From Chryseobacterium sp. StRB126 (GTDB taxonomy: Bacteria; Bacteroidota; Bacteroidia; Flavobacteriales; Weeksellaceae): a stretch of DNA of 64,000 nucleotides. The notes below the pieces were generated by a model. The model was not told where the DNA came from. It saw only the letters and a list, made by a program, of their open reading frames with translations, and ran no database searches. Every line of letters starts with the position of its first letter. The stretch's first letter is position 1. Of this stretch, positions 62,885 to 64,000 are shown one piece after another. A program made the position numbers and the translations under genes. The DNA lies in the NCBI RefSeq assembly GCF_000829375.1, contig NZ_AP014624.1, positions 1,612,001 through 1,676,000 of the forward strand, read 5' to 3'.

Positions 62885-63385
62885 TTAATATTTATTTGGT
62901 TTATTTATATGCTTTTTAAAAATATTTCCGTCTGGTTCAACTGTAATAGATCCTGATGGACCATATGCCTCACCTGCTTTTGCCTCATCTGCTGATCTGA
63001 TACCAGATCTCTGAAAAAATCTTCAGGAGTTGTAATTCTTTCAATACTTTTGTTTCATTACCTGGAATTATTTTAGTCGTTTCCATTTTTAATCATCCTT
63101 CAGTTTTTCCGGCATCAAAAATAGCATTATTTGATTTTATTATTTTTCCTGCCTGAGAACTTGTTAATTGGCCAAATCCAACATCTAAATCACTTGTTGG
63201 AATATAATTGCCTCCTATTTTATTACACCAAATAGAACAGATGATTTTCTAGAAAATGCATGTTTTAAGATAGATATTGCTTGATCTTTTGAGAGACCAG
63301 GTATTATTTGAGATAATTTAGTTTGAGCTCAGTTATAAAACTATCAGATGTAACAATTCCTTTTCGAATGGCTTAATATTATAAA
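62885..63385 (-). pseudogene. Ruined C-terminal region of a polymorphic-toxin-like protein
   Basis: The minus strand, read in changing frames, gives KGIVTSDSFITELKL, LSQIIPGLSKDQAISILKHA, GGNYIPTSDLDVGFGQLTSS and QAGKIIKSNNAIFDAGKTEG. It continues ETTKIIPGNET, ITTPEDFF and GIRSADEAKAGEAYGPSGSI, then VEPDGNIFKKHINKPNKY and a stop. At least four frameshifts or stops interrupt it. The PSGSI-PDG-F-KHINKPNKY ending is the kind of short nuclease-like tail found on polymorphic toxins, but the family is not identified. No upstream Rhs or carrier part exists in the window. Confidence 0.55.
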
Positions 63386-63793
63386 TCAAATATTTTAAAA
63401 ACATAAATATGATTAAAAATGCTTTAAAAATATTCATATAAATGAAAGTAAAAGCCACACGATGCAATCGTGTGGTTGTGAGTAGAATTAAAGTTTGATT
63501 TAAATAATAGAAAATCTCATTAATACACTTACTACATTGCCTAAATGAATTTATAATTTTTATAAGAAACTGCTTTAGCCTAATCAAAATGATTTTTTAT
63601 TTAATATGATTATAATTAGTATTGAGCCTTACAAACTAAAATATTGTAAAAATAAATTAGAATGAAAAAAGTTCAAAAATCTAAAACTAGAAGTAGACAG
63701 TAATAATTCTTTTGACAAATATATTTGGAAAATTAAAATATATAATTGATGGAAAAGATATTGATTGTAAATCCTTAAAATCAATAGTTAAAA
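63386..63793. other. AT-rich non-coding region before the second IS copy
   Basis: About 400 bases. It contains a perfect hairpin CCACACGAT/ATCGTGTGG at 63455-63475. On the plus strand at 63715-63840 a broken frame reads IFGKLKYIIDGKDIDCKSLK up to a stop, possibly part of the damaged gene just before the IS. No intact gene. Confidence 0.4.
63455..63475. terminator. Perfect hairpin, possible terminator
   Basis: Nine-base-pair stem CCACACGAT/ATCGTGTGG with a three-base loop. It has only short T tracts on either side, so activity is uncertain. Confidence 0.4.
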
Positions 63794-63982
63794 ATGGACA
63801 AGGAAATTCTAAAATTAATAAAAATGAGTGGAAATGAAACAAATAACGTAAGTGAATATTGGAAATATATGGATTATGATGTTTCTGCATTCACAATTAA
63901 ATGGAACACAAAAGAATCACAAATATTTTTAGAAGATAAAACTTCAGATTTTATTTACTTATATGAATTAGTCAAGACTTAA
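63794..63982 (+). pseudogene. Open frame cut off by the second IS copy
   Basis: 62 codons, MDKEILKLIKMSGNETNNVS, then YWKYMDYDVSAFTIKW and DKTSDFIYLYELVKT with the stop. The final six residues and the stop are encoded by the IS end (from 63964), so the original C-terminus was replaced or removed by the insertion. The original gene is not recognised. Confidence 0.4.
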
Positions 63983-64000
63983 TCTGACAGTTATAATCAA
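63964..64000 (+). mobile_element. Start of a second copy of the IS481-type element
   Basis: The last 37 bases (TGAATTAGTCAAGACTTAAT, then CTGACAGTTATAATCAA) are identical to the transposase-proximal end of the complete element at 50566-51769, read from its outer end. Orientation is opposite to that copy, so its transposase would lie on the plus strand beyond the window. Whether it is complete cannot be seen. Confidence 0.88.

Noticed and set aside
51770..63963. A proven composite transposon
   Set aside because: The left IS has its own 7-bp target duplication, which indicates independent insertion; the far side of the right copy is not visible. Kept only as a possibility.
1..64000. CRISPR arrays, tRNA or rRNA genes, prophage structural modules other than T6SS
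   Set aside because: No regularly spaced repeats, cloverleaf sequences or rRNA segments were noticed. The phage-like proteins present (TssB/C, Hcp, VgrG) are T6SS parts. Absence was judged by eye, without a search program.

Overview
The window is a chromosomal segment of a low-GC Bacteroidota, most likely a Chryseobacterium-like member of the Flavobacteriia. The evidence is the gldD gliding gene, a protein with a C-terminal T9SS sorting domain, Bacteroidota-type T6SS proteins (TssB, a DUF5458-type TssC, a TssD-type Hcp), the recurrent TAnnTTTG promoter element in front of genes, weak Shine-Dalgarno sequences, and many TTG/GTG alternative starts. No rRNA, tRNA or CRISPR array was recognised. 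These identifications come from reading the sequence; no database search was run.

Region 1 (1-27.7 kb) is mostly conserved core. It holds an M13 metallopeptidase, the T6SS sheath pair tssB-tssC, mutY, gldD, a PfkB kinase, a two-domain PpiC/SurA-like chaperone, a nitronate-monooxygenase-like flavoprotein, an alpha/beta hydrolase, an HD hydrolase, a rhodanese, queG, a DUF2459 protein, a complete RND efflux operon (adaptor, pump, outer-membrane channel), a cold-shock-domain protein, an SDR, lgt and a VIT1-family transporter. Intergenic DNA carries a dispersed repeat (two inverted copies near 12.8 kb, one at 23.6 kb). One SRPBCC gene has a single-base frameshift.

Region 2 (27.8-37.2 kb) is a T6SS tip-and-effector array. 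In order it has hcp (tssD), vgrG, a DUF2931 lipoprotein, a DUF2235/Tle1-like phospholipase, an unknown acidic protein, a PAAR-like (DUF4280) spike fused to a GH19 muramidase/chitinase-like domain, and three small proteins, two with signal peptides. With the tssBC pair at 3.6 kb it forms sheath, tube, spike and payload. The DUF2931 lipoprotein and the proteins after the GH19 fusion are the best immunity candidates.

Region 3 (37.5-45 kb) has a TPR-containing LytS-type histidine kinase with its LytTR response regulator, then a 1298-residue secreted protein with four long repeats, RCC1-type repeats and a T9SS sorting domain.

Region 4 (45-64 kb) is a decaying, AT-rich accessory zone. It contains an IS3-family wreck, a ParB-like protein, three tandem secreted beta-rich paralogues, two small HTH proteins, an intact IS481-type element (1204 bp, imperfect 30-bp inverted repeats, 7-bp target duplication), two tandem membrane-anchored TPR-HTH proteins, a broken glycosyltransferase, two wrecked secreted proteins around an intact LysE-type exporter, another secreted protein, a GT2 glycosyltransferase, a RadC remnant, and a ruined toxin followed by an intact candidate immunity gene. 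The last 37 bases are the start of a second copy of the same IS in opposite orientation, so about 12 kb is bracketed by two inverted IS copies.
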